From assembly GCA_002436505.1 (NCBI GenBank), contig DJML01000032.1, forward strand, positions 15,279-25,446: a DNA stretch of 10,168 bases, written 5' to 3'. Source of the stretch: Bacteroidetes bacterium UBA6491 (GTDB lineage: Bacteria > Bacteroidota > Bacteroidia > NS11-12g > UBA9320). Every line of letters starts with the position of its first letter. The stretch's first letter is position 1. The translations under genes and the position numbers were made by a program. Positions 1 to 6,473 of this stretch are shown here, piece after piece. The notes under the pieces are model-generated. The model ran no database searches. It was not told where the DNA came from and saw only the letters and a list, made by a program, of their open reading frames with translations.

Positions 1-1365
1 CTTTACACCTATGAATTGAAAGAAAAAAGCACTGTGATTACTACTGGAATCGGATTGGGAAGTAAAATTGCTACCGGTAAGGCAAGGATTTTGCATAACC
101 CGGAAGAAGCCGACAGGCTGAGAGAAGGAGAAGTACTTGTTACAGGAATAACAAACCCTGACTGGGACCCGATAATGAAAAGATCAGCGGCAGTGATCAC
201 AGACAAGGGCGGTAGAACCAGTCATGCAGCGATTGTGGCAAGAGAATTGGGAGTTGTTGCAGTAGTAGGCACAGGGAATTCGACAGAATTGATAATGGAT
301 GGCCAAACGGTCACTGTTTCATGTGCCGAAGGGAAAACAGGGAAAATATATGAAGGAGAATTAAAATGGGAAGAGCATGCCTTTGATACCAGGGAACTGC
401 ATCTCCCAAAAACTGAGGTGATGTTTATCCTCGCTGATCCTGACAGAGCTTTTCAATATTCATTTCTCCCGAATAACGGTGTTGGATTGATGCGTATGGA
501 ATTCGTGGTAAGCAACACGATACAAATTCATCCGATGGCACTGGTAAAGTATGATGAATTGACCGATCCGGAAGCACTGCGAATCATTGACGATATTACG
601 CGACAGTATCCTCGAAAAACAGACTATTTCATCGATCATCTGGCTCAGTCTGTGGCTACTGTTGCGGCCGCTTTTTATCCTAAGGATGTGATCGTAAGGA
701 TGAGCGATTTTAAATCGAACGAATACGCAAATCTGATAGGAGGAAAACAGTTTGAACCTGCTGAGGAAAATCCGATGATCGGTTTCAGAGGTGCATCAAG
801 ATATTACAGCCCCCTTTACAGCGAAGGATTTAGGCTTGAATGTGAAGCAATGAAAAGGGTAAGGGATAAAATGGGCCTGACCAACGTCAAACTGATGATC
901 CCATTTTGCCGTACAGTTGAAGAAGGTCGAAAAGTTATACGTTTAATGAAGGAATTTGGTCTGGAACAAGGTAAAAATGGACTGGAAATCTATACGATGA
1001 TCGAGATTCCGAGCAATGTAATTCTCGCCGATGAATTCGCAACAGTATTTGATGGTTTCTCAATAGGTTCCAACGATCTCACGCAGCTTACTTTAGGGCT
1101 GGACCGGGATTCCTCTCTTGTGAGCGACCTGTTTGACGAGAACAATGAGGCGGTAATAAAACTCCTTCAGCAGGTGATCAGATCTGCTCGTAAAAGCGGA
1201 ACAAAGATCGGATTGTGCGGGCAGGCTCCCAGCGATCATGAAAATTTTGCCAGAATACTGGTCGAAGCGGGCATCGACAGTATTTCATTCAATCCGGACG
1301 CCCTTGTGAAAGGGATACAAAACATTCAATCAGCAGAAAAGAATATCAAAAGTTTGTCGGTATAG
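1..1365 (+). CDS. ppsA: Phosphoenolpyruvate synthase, C-terminal part (5' end outside window)
   Basis: Phosphoenolpyruvate synthase (pyruvate, water dikinase) makes PEP from pyruvate and ATP for gluconeogenesis in the cytoplasm. About 454 residues are visible; family members are near 800, so the N-terminal ATP-grasp nucleotide-binding domain lies outside the window. The frame is open to base 1, and the TTG at 16 is an internal codon rather than a start. Visible first is the swivelling phosphohistidine domain with GGRTSHAAIVARELG; its His codon is at 223-225 and is the residue phosphorylated in this family. The PEP/pyruvate-binding TIM barrel follows, with NPMIGFRGASRY, the SIGSNDLTQL signature and GLCGQAPSD, whose Cys codon at 1216-1218 is the expected catalytic acid/base. 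The gene reads intact to its TAG. It ends 5 bp from the convergent nrdJ, with no terminator hairpin between them. PpsA fits better than pyruvate phosphate dikinase because of the VSCAEG...G.(V/I)YEG segment and GLCGQAPSD. Confidence 0.95.
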   Translation, partial: LYTYELKEKSTVITTGIGLGSKIATGKARILHNPEEADRLREGEVLVTGITNPDWDPIMKRSAAVITDKGGRTSHAAIVARELGVVAVVGTGNSTELIMDGQTVTVSCAEGKTGKIYEGELKWEEHAFDTRELHLPKTEVMFILADPDRAFQYSFLPNNGVGLMRMEFVVSNTIQIHPMALVKYDELTDPEALRIIDDITRQYPRKTDYFIDHLAQSVATVAAAFYPKDVIVRMSDFKSNEYANLIGGKQFEPAEENPMIGFRGASRYYSPLYSEGFRLECEAMKRVRDKMGLTNVKLMIPFCRTVEEGRKVIRLMKEFGLEQGKNGLEIYTMIEIPSNVILADEFATVFDGFSIGSNDLTQLTLGLDRDSSLVSDLFDENNEAVIKLLQQVIRSARKSGTKIGLCGQAPSDHENFARILVEAGIDSISFNPDALVKGIQNIQSAEKNIKSLSV

Positions 1366-1370
1366 CCTTT

Positions 1371-3146
1371 TCATTCCACACACACTTTACAGGTCCCGAT
1401 ACCGTCCTGCATAAGCGACGGAATATGTTGTGAGTCACTGATGGTGTTTAATACCTGTGTGTGTTTTGAATTGTAGCGGTAAATGGTAATGCCTTTTGCT
1501 TTGTGCCTCCATGCCTGAAGATAAGCATCTTCAACATCTTTAACCGTTGCTGATTCGGGGAGGTTAATTGTTTTGGAAACAGCATTGTCAGTATGTTTTT
1601 GAAATGCCACCTGATGACCAATATGGTATTTGGTTGAGATCCCCAGTGCAGTTGGAAAGAGATGTAATATTTCCTTTGGGAGTGAATCAAGGAATGCCTT
1701 TTCGGATTCAGAGCGCAGTTGCTTTAGAACATCTTCCTTGCTGTATCCCAGTTTTACCAGTTTATCAAGGAACAACTGGTTTACTTCAGGCAGCACTTCT
1801 CCGTTCAGGACATTCTTTCGTTCAAATACCAGGGCAAAGACCGGTTCAATTGAAGAAGTGGTATTGGCAAGAATAGAAATGGTTCCTGTAGGCGCTATGC
1901 TGGTACGGGTGGCATTCCGGATCGGTGTGTCTGGGAAATAGATGCTCTTATCCCAGTTAGGGAACACTCCGCGATCCTGGGCAAGTTCAGCAGACGCTTT
2001 AAAGCTTTCTTCATTAATAAAAGACATAAGATTATCTCCCAGGGCTATTGCTTCCTCAGAGTCGTACGGAATACCTAATTGAATAAGCATATCTGCCCAA
2101 CCCATCACTCCCAGTCCGATCTTTCTGTTGCCTTTTACCATCTTTTCAATCTCAGGAATGATATAATTATTGACCTCAATGACGTTGTCCAGAAATCGTA
2201 TGGATCTGTGAGTTACGTTTTTGATCTTTTCCCAGTCAATGTCTGCTTTACCATCTTTAAAGGTTAACATTTTAGAAAGATTAAAGGAGCCTAAATTACA
2301 GGCTTCGTAAGGCAGCAAAGGCACTTCCCCGCAAGGGTTTGTGCATTCTATTCTTCCGATACCAGGCGTTGGATTGCCTCTGTCGATCTCATCAAGAAAA
2401 ACCAGTCCGGGGTCTCCGGTCTCCCAGGCGGAATTAATAATTAATTGCCAGAGTTCAAGCGCATTTATTGTATGTACAATCTTTCTAGTGAGGGGGTGTT
2501 TCAATTCCCACTTATAACCGGAATTCACCGCTTCCATAAAGGCATCAGTTATCCCAACGGATATGTTAAAGTTGTTTAAAGTTCCTGACTCCTTTTTTGA
2601 GGTTATGAATTTAATTATGTCAGGGTGGTCAACATTTAAAACCCCCATATTTGCACCTCTGCGTCGGCCTCCCTGTTTGATGTGCTGAGTTGCTGCATCG
2701 AATATCTTCATAAATGATACCGGGCCGGATGCTGTCCCACCGGAATGACTTAAATAATCTCCCTCAGGGCGAAGATTTGAAAAATTGAAACCGGTACCGC
2801 CTCCACTTTGCTGAATCAGGGCGGCGTCTTTTAAAGTCTCGAAAATTGGTTCCATGCTGTCCTCAACCGGCAATACATAACATGCACTGAGTTGTCCGTG
2901 TTCAAGCCCGGCGTTCATAAGCGTAGGTGAATTAGGCAAAAAAGTAAGGGTTGACATCAGATTGAAGAATTCTTCTTCCCACTCTTTTTCATTCTCACGG
3001 TTCCCGAATTTACTCTCAGCAGCAGCGATCGCTTTAGCAACACGACGAAAAAGTTCCTCCGGTGTTTCTGCCAGTACGCCATATTCATCCCTTCTCAGGT
3101 ATCTCAACTGAAGGGTTTTTAAGGCATTATCGCTTAGTTTAATCAT
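1371..3146 (-). CDS. nrdJ: Adenosylcobalamin-dependent (class II) ribonucleoside-diphosphate reductase
   Basis: Class II ribonucleotide reductase reduces ribonucleotides to deoxyribonucleotides, using adenosylcobalamin to form the active-site thiyl radical, so it needs neither oxygen nor a second subunit. The 591 residues contain PNSPTLMNAG (71-80), SACYVLP with Cys89, QSGGGTGFNFSNLRP (113-127), NPCGE with the Asn270-Cys272-Glu274 catalytic set, ACNLGS with Cys283 as likely partner of Cys89, and APTGTISILANTTSSIEP (418-435). A C-terminal CKVC pair (Cys586, Cys589) sits two residues from the end and would re-reduce the active-site disulfide. No N-terminal ATP-cone is present: the protein starts directly in the reductase fold, so it is a short form and probably lacks ATP/dATP overall-activity control. 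No nrdA or nrdB gene is adjacent. The ATG at 3144-3146 is the natural start but lacks a clear ribosome-binding site. The upstream gap is too short for a full cobalamin riboswitch, and I see none. Confidence 0.93.
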   Translation of the reverse strand: MIKLSDNALKTLQLRYLRRDEYGVLAETPEELFRRVAKAIAAAESKFGNRENEKEWEEEFFNLMSTLTFLPNSPTLMNAGLEHGQLSACYVLPVEDSMEPIFETLKDAALIQQSGGGTGFNFSNLRPEGDYLSHSGGTASGPVSFMKIFDAATQHIKQGGRRRGANMGVLNVDHPDIIKFITSKKESGTLNNFNISVGITDAFMEAVNSGYKWELKHPLTRKIVHTINALELWQLIINSAWETGDPGLVFLDEIDRGNPTPGIGRIECTNPCGEVPLLPYEACNLGSFNLSKMLTFKDGKADIDWEKIKNVTHRSIRFLDNVIEVNNYIIPEIEKMVKGNRKIGLGVMGWADMLIQLGIPYDSEEAIALGDNLMSFINEESFKASAELAQDRGVFPNWDKSIYFPDTPIRNATRTSIAPTGTISILANTTSSIEPVFALVFERKNVLNGEVLPEVNQLFLDKLVKLGYSKEDVLKQLRSESEKAFLDSLPKEILHLFPTALGISTKYHIGHQVAFQKHTDNAVSKTINLPESATVKDVEDAYLQAWRHKAKGITIYRYNSKHTQVLNTISDSQHIPSLMQDGIGTCKVCVE

Positions 3147-3184
3147 GATAAGACGGAATCTTATAAAAACAAGTTAAGTAAGCG

Positions 3185-3192
3185 TATGTTTG
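3185..3192 (+). promoter_or_regulatory. Candidate Bacteroidota -7 promoter element (TATGTTTG)
   Basis: TATGTTTG matches the Bacteroidota sigma-A -7 consensus TAnnTTTG exactly. It lies 87 bp upstream of the Rossmann-fold gene starting at 3280, in the gap between that gene and the divergent nrdJ. The matching -33 element is weak: only TTA at 3161-3163, with a 21-nt spacer. Transcription would start near 3198. This is a motif match only; no equally good element was found for nrdJ on the opposite strand. Confidence 0.35.
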
Positions 3193-3213
3193 TTTTTATT
3201 GAATGTACAAGGT

Positions 3214-3225
3214 ACGAAATTTCGT
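3214..3225. promoter_or_regulatory. Perfect 12-bp palindrome, possible operator
   Basis: ACGAAATTTCGT is its own reverse complement over all 12 bases. It lies about midway in the 133-bp divergent gap between nrdJ and the Rossmann-fold gene, just downstream of the rightward promoter match at 3185-3192. Symmetry of this kind suits a dimeric repressor. It does not resemble the paired NrdR boxes usual upstream of reductase genes. A role is inferred from symmetry and position only. Confidence 0.25.
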
Positions 3226-3279
3226 TTTCACAGCAGATTATTATGTGAAATATCAATCAATTAGAATTGCAAACGGATC

Positions 3280-3948
3280 ATGACAAACGAAAAACTTAAA
3301 GTTATTATTACAGGTGCGACCGGAATGGTCGGTGAAGGAGTTCTCATGGAATGCCTTGTAAGTGATGACGTGGAAAGTGTGCTGGTTATTAACCGCAGAC
3401 ACGGAGGACAGAATCATCCCAAGCTAAAGGAGATCATACATGAGGATTTCTTTGATTTCAGCCCAATTGAGAGTCAGCTAAAAGGCTATGATACCTGTTT
3501 TTTCTGTTTGGGTGTATCGTCCGTTGGAATGGCAAAAGAAACCTACGAGCGTCTTACCTATGACCTGACCATGCATGTTGCAGAAGTTCTCTCAAGGCAA
3601 AACCACGACATGACATTCTGTTATATATCAGGTGCAGGAACAGACAGTACAGAAAAGAAAGGAATGCATTGGGCACGGGTAAAAGGGAAGACTGAGAATG
3701 ATCTTGGAAAATTGTCATTTAAAAGAGCGTTTGCCTTGCGTCCGGGTTTCATTTTGCCGATAAAGGGTCAAAAGAATGCACATAAATTTTACAGGTATGT
3801 TAATTGGATATTTCCAATTGGCAGGTCTCTGATGCCCGGCAGTTTTTGTCGGCTCACTGAACTTGGCAGGGCAATGATTGAATTAGCAAAATCGGGGTAT
3901 GACAAGCATGTAATCGAAGGCAGGGACATTATCCGACTTGGCAGTTAA
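3280..3948 (+). CDS. Short NAD(P)-binding Rossmann-fold protein, atypical SDR / TIP30-like
   Basis: A 222-residue cytoplasmic protein of the NAD-dependent epimerase/dehydratase superfamily, closest in appearance to the small HTATIP2/TIP30-like atypical short-chain dehydrogenases. The nucleotide-binding loop TGATGMVGEGV (11-21) gives Gly12-x-x-Gly15-x-x-Gly18 after the first beta strand KVIIT. Paired Arg39-Arg40 at the end of beta 2 suggests an NADPH preference. FFCLGVSS (74-81) follows beta 4, and YISGAGTDS (115-123) carries the Ser of the usual catalytic set. The Tyr-x-x-x-Lys position reads Trp131-ARV-Lys135, so the catalytic tyrosine appears replaced by tryptophan. No signal peptide or membrane segment is seen. 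Length suits the family's short members. The ATG at 3280 lacks a clear Shine-Dalgarno sequence, and no earlier start was found. The gene stands alone, divergent from nrdJ and convergent with the SulP gene. Substrate and pathway cannot be told from sequence or context. Confidence 0.8.
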   Translation: MTNEKLKVIITGATGMVGEGVLMECLVSDDVESVLVINRRHGGQNHPKLKEIIHEDFFDFSPIESQLKGYDTCFFCLGVSSVGMAKETYERLTYDLTMHVAEVLSRQNHDMTFCYISGAGTDSTEKKGMHWARVKGKTENDLGKLSFKRAFALRPGFILPIKGQKNAHKFYRYVNWIFPIGRSLMPGSFCRLTELGRAMIELAKSGYDKHVIEGRDIIRLGS

Positions 3949-3979
3949 AAAGTCATGCTTTACGCTCCAGCCTGTAGAA

Positions 3980-5503
3980 TTAATCTATAACTACTTTGTA
4001 GGTAGGGTCTTCAAAGAAATTAACCTCAATAACTGCTTTTGCATTGCCAAGAAGTGTACGGCAATCGTCGCTTAGATGACGCAGATGCACCTTTTTGCCA
4101 ACTTTAGCGTAGCGCTCAGTTATCTTGTTAAGAGCCTCAATAGCTGACATGTCAACGACGCGACTTTCTTTGAAATCGATCACAACATGTTCCGGGTCAT
4201 TATTAGCATCGAACTTCTCATTAAAAGCGGTGATCGATCCAAAGAACAGTGGCCCATATATTTCGTAGTGTTTCCATCCATTCTCATCAATGCTCTTTCT
4301 TGCGCGGATCCTTTTGGCATTGTCCCATGCAAAAACGAGGGCAGAGATAATAACTCCCACAACCACTGCCAGGGCCAGGTTATGCAATATGACGGTAACT
4401 AATGTGACAAGTACCATTACAATGATGTCTGACTTTGGCATTTTATTGAACATTTTCAAACTGGCCCATTCAAATGTCCCGGCAGCAACCATTATCATTA
4501 CACCTGTGAGTGCCGCCATTGGAAGTTTCTCTATAAGGGGGGCGCCGAACATGATAAAGACAAGTAACATTACAGCGGCCATAATCCCTGAAAGTCGGGC
4601 ACGTGCACCGGAAGAAACATTGATCAGGCTCTGGCCGAGCATTGCGCATCCGCCCATTCCTGAAAAGACTCCGGATAAGATGTTTGCAGTACCCTGTGCG
4701 ACACATTCTTTGTTCCCTCTGCCACGTGTGCCTGTGATCTCGTCAAGGATATTCAGAGTCAAAAGGCTCTCGATCAGTCCCACTCCTGCAACGATGGCTG
4801 CATAAGGAAAAATAAGGGTCAGCGTCTCCATACTTAAGGGTACTTTTGGTATATGAAAAGGCGGGAACCCGCCCTGTATTGATGTAATGTCGCCAACGGT
4901 CTTTGTGTCAATATTAAACACGATCACCAGGACAAATACGGTAAGAATCGCTACAAGAGAAGCAGGAACGGCTTTCGTAAGTTTTGGTAACCCCCAGATG
5001 ATTACCATCGCTAGAAATGCCAATCCGGAAAAAGCCAGTAGGTCTATCCCATGCAACCAGTGACCGTCGCCTCCTTTAAACTGGGCTATTTGTGAGGTAA
5101 AAATGATTATTGCCAGACCATTTACAAACCCGAAAATTACAGGGTGAGGAACAAGTCGCATAAATTTTCCTAATCGAAGGAATCCGGCAATAAGTTGAAG
5201 GATCCCGGCCAGGATCACTGTAGCAAAAATGTATTCAGGACCATATTCAATTGCCAGGGAGAAAATAACTACAGCTACAGCTCCGGTTGCACCGGAGATC
5301 ATTCCCGGTCTTCCTCCAAGGATCGATGCTACAAGGCCCATCACAAATGCAGCATATAGCCCTGTTAGTGGAGACAGTCCTGCTATCAACGCAAAGGCAA
5401 CAGCCTCTGGAACCAGTGCTAATGCTACAGTTAATCCACTAAGGATCTCTGTCTTGTAATTTACTTTTTGTTTAAAGTCAAAAAGGTTTAAAAATTGTTT
5501 CAT
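3980..5503 (-). CDS. SulP-family inorganic anion transporter with C-terminal STAS domain
   Basis: A 507-residue inner-membrane transporter of the SulP/SLC26 family, whose members move sulfate, bicarbonate, chloride or related anions by proton or sodium symport or by exchange. Residues about 18-390 are almost continuous hydrophobic segments, consistent with the 14-helix fold. Recognisable pieces are LSGLTVALALVPEAVAFALI (21-40), the GATGAVAVVI half-helix (71-80) near the substrate site, and QGTANILSGVFSGMGGCAMLGQ (270-291). A cytoplasmic STAS domain covers about 411-505, with DMSAIEAL (451-458) at the loop where STAS proteins carry a regulatory Ser. Length is normal for bacterial SulP with STAS. 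The ATG at 5501-5503 precedes the natural N-terminus; no strong ribosome-binding site is visible. No carbonic anhydrase, sulfate-assimilation or regulator gene lies beside it, so the substrate is open: bicarbonate (BicA-like) and sulfate are both possible. Confidence 0.92.
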   Translation of the reverse strand: MKQFLNLFDFKQKVNYKTEILSGLTVALALVPEAVAFALIAGLSPLTGLYAAFVMGLVASILGGRPGMISGATGAVAVVIFSLAIEYGPEYIFATVILAGILQLIAGFLRLGKFMRLVPHPVIFGFVNGLAIIIFTSQIAQFKGGDGHWLHGIDLLAFSGLAFLAMVIIWGLPKLTKAVPASLVAILTVFVLVIVFNIDTKTVGDITSIQGGFPPFHIPKVPLSMETLTLIFPYAAIVAGVGLIESLLTLNILDEITGTRGRGNKECVAQGTANILSGVFSGMGGCAMLGQSLINVSSGARARLSGIMAAVMLLVFIMFGAPLIEKLPMAALTGVMIMVAAGTFEWASLKMFNKMPKSDIIVMVLVTLVTVILHNLALAVVVGVIISALVFAWDNAKRIRARKSIDENGWKHYEIYGPLFFGSITAFNEKFDANNDPEHVVIDFKESRVVDMSAIEALNKITERYAKVGKKVHLRHLSDDCRTLLGNAKAVIEVNFFEDPTYKVVID

Positions 5504-5817
5504 TTACTTATCCGGCAGGAAAATTTATTTGCATTATGTATCGGTGCCCCCTGGAAACACCTCAAAATATCATTGAAAAAGGCAGAACATTGCTCAACAA
5601 GATCTGGAAAAATATGACCAAACGGGCCGCGATATTAGCACTTTCGATCGTGATTCAAAAACAAACAGGGGCATAACAGCGGGGATAATAGTTCATTAGG
5701 TTCGTCATGATTTCTAGGATTGCAGGATCCAGTTCCTGAGATCACAGTCGAATAATCAAATGGAAACATCAAATTGACACGCTTTAAAGCACTGTATACC
5801 AGCTTGTAAGCACAATA
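5504..5817. other. Non-coding stretch, left half of the SulP-archease gap
   Basis: No convincing gene. The only notable reading frame is 46 codons on the + strand from ATG at 5536 to TAA at 5676, beginning MYRCPLETPQN and ending IVIQKQTGA. It has no recognised family and no well-placed ribosome-binding site (AGGA at 5516-5519 is too far away). Two near matches to the -7 element, TAGGTTCG at 5697 and TAGGATTG at 5715, each differ at one base and lack a convincing -33 partner. The leftward SulP promoter should also be here, but no clear match was found. Confidence 0.4.
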
Positions 5818-5844
5818 TTGACAAATATTACTGCTCTATATAAT
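5818..5844 (+). promoter_or_regulatory. Promoter-like pair TTGACA / TATAAT before the structured leader
   Basis: TTGACA at 5818-5823 and TATAAT at 5839-5844 are separated by 15 nt. Both hexamers match the general bacterial housekeeping consensus, but the spacer is shorter than the optimal 17, and Bacteroidota normally use TTG/TAnnTTTG instead. The site is included because it lies directly upstream of a run of three hairpins ending in a terminator. It would start a transcript near 5851, giving a terminated RNA of about 170 nt or a leader of about 193 nt before archease. Confidence 0.22.
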
Positions 5845-5850
5845 CCAGAT

Positions 5851-6020
5851 CATAGTATGTAATGTTCTGAAGTCGGACCTTGCTGTATCCCCCGGATTCT
5901 CATGGACAATAAATTCGTATTAATGAGAATAGAGTGAAGCAGTAAAAAAATATCTGTAATCTGAGGATACTGATAGCATTTTTTACCAAAGAAAGGCGGG
6001 GAATGCTCTCCGCCTTTTTT
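5851..6020 (+). ncRNA. Candidate structured leader/attenuator or small RNA upstream of archease-rtcB
   Basis: Three successive stem-loops can be drawn. Hairpin 1: ATTCTCAT (5896-5903) with ATGAGAAT (5923-5930), a perfect 8 bp, with a possible inner AATA/TATT stem. Hairpin 2: GTAAAAAA (5942-5949) with TTTTTTAC (5979-5986), continuing inward as TATC (5951-5954) with GATA (5972-5975) and GTA (5956-5958) with TAC (5968-5970). Hairpin 3 is the intrinsic terminator at 5992-6020. No coding frame occupies the stretch. The terminator ends 23 nt before the archease start, so archease-rtcB transcripts entering from upstream must read through it. TCCCC at 5888-5892 can pair with GGGGA at 5998-6002, which would open the terminator. 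An attenuated leader or a separate small RNA both fit. The 5' end rests on a weak promoter match; no known RNA family was recognised. Confidence 0.4.
5992..6020 (+). terminator. Intrinsic terminator just upstream of archease
   Basis: The stem AAAGGCGGGGA (5992-6002) pairs with TCTCCGCCTTT (6007-6017): 11 bp with one G-U pair around the tetraloop ATGC, followed by an uninterrupted T run at 6015-6020. The T run makes it a rightward terminator; in the leftward direction the U tract would be poor. No + strand gene lies before it, so it ends either a small RNA or a regulated leader of the archease-rtcB operon. Confidence 0.75.
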
Positions 6021-6043
6021 ACTTATTTATACATAGAAGGCCC

Positions 6044-6463
6044 ATGTTTGTTATCAATAATTTACCGCATACGGCAGATATCAGGGTCAGGATCGATGCA
6101 GATTCCAGAGAGGAAATATTTACCGGGGGGCTACATCACCTGAATAATGTCCTTCAGGAGAATGCTTGTTCGGGCGAAGAACAAAAATGGTCCGTTGTTC
6201 AGCCTTTGCAGTTGAAGTCCTTTGATCTGAGTTCACTTTTCATTGAGTTCCTTTCAGAGGTACTTACTTTATCCTATACCGAGCGTGTTTTGTATTGCAA
6301 ACTTGAAATTAAGGTACTGGGTCAAATGGAAATCGAATGCAAGCTCTACGGCAAACCGGTTGGTCGTTTTAATGAAGACGTTAAGGCTGTCACATATCAC
6401 GAAGCTGATATTATCTGCGATGAGGCTGGAAAATGGCACACTAACCTGATCTTGGACATTTAA
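6044..6463 (+). CDS. Archease, activator of the RtcB RNA ligase
   Basis: A 139-residue archease. In archaea, bacteria and the metazoan tRNA-ligase complex, archease speeds guanylylation of RtcB, allows multiple turnover and broadens NTP use. The sequence shows the N-terminal HTADIRVRI (9-17), the middle DLSSLFIEFLSEVLTLSYTE (61-80), VKAVTYH (113-119) and the C-terminal LILDI ending at residue 139. Asp12, Asp61 and Asp138 match the metal-binding acidic residues of characterised archeases, so the protein looks functional. Length is typical. The ATG at 6044 follows AGAAGG at 6035-6040, a purine-rich site unusually close to the start (3 nt). The stop is 10 bp from the RtcB start, so the two are almost certainly co-transcribed and co-translated in order cofactor then ligase. 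A strong terminator 23 nt upstream suggests controlled entry into the operon. Confidence 0.9.
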   Translation: MFVINNLPHTADIRVRIDADSREEIFTGGLHHLNNVLQENACSGEEQKWSVVQPLQLKSFDLSSLFIEFLSEVLTLSYTERVLYCKLEIKVLGQMEIECKLYGKPVGRFNEDVKAVTYHEADIICDEAGKWHTNLILDI

Positions 6464-6473
6464 AATAAGTGGA

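Noticed and set aside
16..18. TTG as the start codon of the first gene
   Set aside because: The frame stays open to base 1, and the product begins in the middle of a phosphoenolpyruvate synthase, so the real start lies outside the window.
1366..1370. Shared bidirectional terminator between ppsA and nrdJ
   Set aside because: Only 5 bp separate the stop codons, and no stem-loop with a T run could be drawn around them.
3147..3279. Cobalamin riboswitch or NrdR boxes upstream of nrdJ
   Set aside because: The gap is only 133 bp, no B12-box-like sequence was seen, and no pair of NrdR-type AT-rich palindromes is present.
3949..3979. Terminator between the Rossmann-fold gene and the SulP gene
   Set aside because: Only a weak AAAG/CTTT stem is possible, too short to call.
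4290..4805. 171-codon + strand frame inside the SulP gene
   Set aside because: It is antisense to a well-conserved membrane protein, its translation resembles no protein, and it has no promoter or ribosome-binding site; it is a shadow of the opposite frame.
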